The translations under genes were made by a program, and so were the position numbers. A model generated the notes under the pieces. That model had not been told where the DNA came from, did not search any database, and saw nothing but the letters and a program-made list of their open reading frames with translations. Positions 14,997-16,051 of a stretch of 16,051 nucleotides of DNA are shown here, piece by piece (the stretch's first letter is position 1; each line of letters starts with the position of its first letter). The stretch comes from UBA5177 sp002413265 (GTDB lineage Bacteria; Chloroflexota; UBA5177), in assembly GCA_036752825.1 (NCBI GenBank), contig DAIORV010000049.1, positions 1 through 16,051 of the forward strand. Direction: 5' to 3'.

Positions 14997-15046
14997 ATTC
15001 GGAATGAAATCGTGCTTCAGAACGAGGGCCGAAGGGCCGGCAACTC

Positions 15047-15187
15047 GGCGCCGGCTTCTACGTGACCCCGGGCCTGGGGCACCACGAGGTACGCCTGGCT
15101 TATGTGTTGAACGTGGAAACGCTGCAGAGAGCAGTTGGTCTGCTTGCCGAAGCGCTCAACGTGTACCAGGAGTCGGTGGCAGCGTAG
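15047..15187 (+). pseudogene. C-terminal remnant of a class I/II pyridoxal-phosphate aminotransferase
   Basis: 47 codons ending at the TAG at 15185-15187. The translation begins GAGFYVTPGLGHHEVRLAYV, continues LNVETLQRAVGLLAEALNVY and ends QESVAA; GxFYxTPGLGxxEVRIAYVLN followed by an LxxAxxxLxxAL helix is the canonical end of aspartate-aminotransferase-like (fold type I) enzymes. The frame is open back to a TGA near 15004 but homology fades before GAGFY, and there is no start. The right end of the IS110 element lies only 50 bp upstream, and the missing 350 or so residues are not seen on the far side of the element. Probably what remains after insertion plus deletion or rearrangement. The remnant converges with the MFS gene, 33 bp away. 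Confidence 0.75.
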
Positions 15188-15220
15188 ATACCTCCATCCT
15201 GCCGGGACTAGAATCCCTGC

Positions 15221-16051
15221 TCAAGCCCTCAGTGTGGAAACCGAGTTGTGGCGTTCACGGGCGTCGCTGAGATCGGTGCCAAGGACGATCAGAGTCATGG
15301 CAAGACCCGCGCCGGCAACCGGCAGGAAGCTGCTCAGCGGTACCTTCGTCGTGTCCCAGATGGCGCCTCCAATCAGAGACCCGGCAAAAGAACAACCATA
15401 CGAGATTGTGAACATCGCCGCGCTGAGCCGATGTACGTCGTGAGGCTCCGTGAGCAGCGGCGGTAGCGCAAGGGTCAGAACGAAAACTCCGGCGGTTGAG
15501 AAACCGAGCGGCGCCGCCCAGACGATGACCCACACGTCCCCCATTGCCATTCCGGCAGCCGCCGCTACCGTCAAGCAGCCGGCAACTGCAATCGGCCAGC
15601 GCCTGGCAACGACATAGCGCGGCACCACTCCTGCGATCAGCGAGGCGGGAAGCTGGCTTACGTTCAGGCTGGTGAGCGCCGCGCCTATGTACTGTGAGTG
15701 ATGCGTCGCCCGCAGGTAATCGGGAATGAACGCATTGGCGCCGAAATATGCCAGGGACGCGCCACCCAGGATGAGCCCGAGACGCCAGGTATTCGCATTC
15801 CTCCAGTCCGGCCACCAACGCATCATGGGAGCACCCGGGTCGCGTAGAGCATGTGTCGTGAACAGTGCAAAAGCACCGGCTATGAGGAGAACCGGCAACG
15901 ACCAGAACAAGAGAGCTCCCTGCCAGCTGCTTCCCACCAGCGGAAGTACCAGTGGAACCGTGAACGCCGCGGCCACGACCTCTCCTATAAGGAAGCCGTT
16001 CGAGTAGATGGCCGTAGCAAGGGCAGTCCGCGCCGGAAACCAGAGTCGTGC
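15221..16051 (-). CDS. MFS transporter, CynX/NimT-like (N-terminus beyond the window)
   Basis: Inner-membrane transporter of the major facilitator superfamily. 276 residues are visible, open from the window edge (16051) to the TGA at 15221-15223. The first visible text, ARLWFPARTALATAIYSNGF then LIGEVVAAAFTVPLVLP, is the end of the N-terminal six-helix half, matching the RWFP..R..A.GIY.NG..IG pattern of CynX/NimT-type carriers; a hydrophilic central loop (TTHALRDPGAPMMRWWPDWR) follows, then the six helices of the second half. A GTG at 15976 is an internal valine, not the start, because conserved sequence continues upstream of it. The substrate cannot be told; relatives carry cyanate, nitroimidazole or other small anions. 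Convergent with the aminotransferase remnant. Confidence 0.88.
   Translation of the reverse strand, partial: ARLWFPARTALATAIYSNGFLIGEVVAAAFTVPLVLPLVGSSWQGALLFWSLPVLLIAGAFALFTTHALRDPGAPMMRWWPDWRNANTWRLGLILGGASLAYFGANAFIPDYLRATHHSQYIGAALTSLNVSQLPASLIAGVVPRYVVARRWPIAVAGCLTVAAAAGMAMGDVWVIVWAAPLGFSTAGVFVLTLALPPLLTEPHDVHRLSAAMFTISYGCSFAGSLIGGAIWDTTKVPLSSFLPVAGAGLAMTLIVLGTDLSDARERHNSVSTLRA

Noticed and set aside
15004..15270. 88-codon plus-strand frame over the aminotransferase remnant
   Set aside because: A different frame of the same DNA gives a clear aminotransferase C-terminus; this one is its shadow.
1..16051. CRISPR array or tandem repeats
   Set aside because: No regularly spaced direct repeats were seen on either strand; the only repeats are the IS ends and isolated palindromes.

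Overview
The window comes from a GC-rich bacterium (about 60% G+C by eye) with GTG and TTG starts, a tRNA with genomically encoded CCA, and a secreted peptide-binding protein whose signal peptide has no lipobox cysteine. The gene set (PlsY, a cyclase-ATPase-TPR protein, a stand-alone zwf) would fit a soil Chloroflexota, Dormibacterota or Actinomycetota lineage. That placement is a low-confidence inference; there is no rRNA or other phylogenetic marker here.

Layout. 1-2122 (minus): an oligopeptide/dipeptide ABC transporter, with a frameshifted substrate-binding protein followed by the first 99 codons of a DppB-like permease; an upstream gap carries a perfect palindrome. 2444-2564 (plus): tRNA-Arg(CCG) and its terminator. 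2593-7089 (minus): a nucleotide-signalling pair, namely a 1129-residue class III cyclase / AAA-type ATPase / TPR protein and, downstream, a shortened HD-GYP protein lacking two metal-binding histidines. 7185-7775 (plus): plsY. 7864-8435 (minus): a decayed BrnT-like toxin in front of an intact ribbon-helix-helix antitoxin. 8491-10047 (minus): an amidase-signature hydrolase. 10126-10749 (plus): pdxH. 10784-12361 (minus): zwf. 12476-13390 (plus): a metallo-beta-lactamase-fold hydrolase. 13657-14996: an IS110-family element bounded by perfect 20-bp inverted repeats, with a frameshifted transposase and a long, structured 5' non-coding segment that may encode a bridge RNA. 15047-15187 (plus): the orphan C-terminus of a class I/II aminotransferase. 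15221-16051 (minus): most of an MFS transporter cut by the window edge.

How it fits together. Most genes are single transcription units in divergent or convergent pairs. The core metabolic genes (plsY, pdxH, zwf) look intact. The accessory parts show decay: single-base frameshifts in the binding protein and transposase, a stop codon plus frameshift in the toxin, an internal deletion in the HD-GYP protein, and a beheaded aminotransferase beside the insertion sequence. Either this is a region under weak selection or some lesions are assembly errors; read depth would tell them apart. The most interesting items are the putative bridge RNA of the IS110 element, the cyclase and degenerate HD-GYP pair, and the antitoxin that has outlived its toxin.
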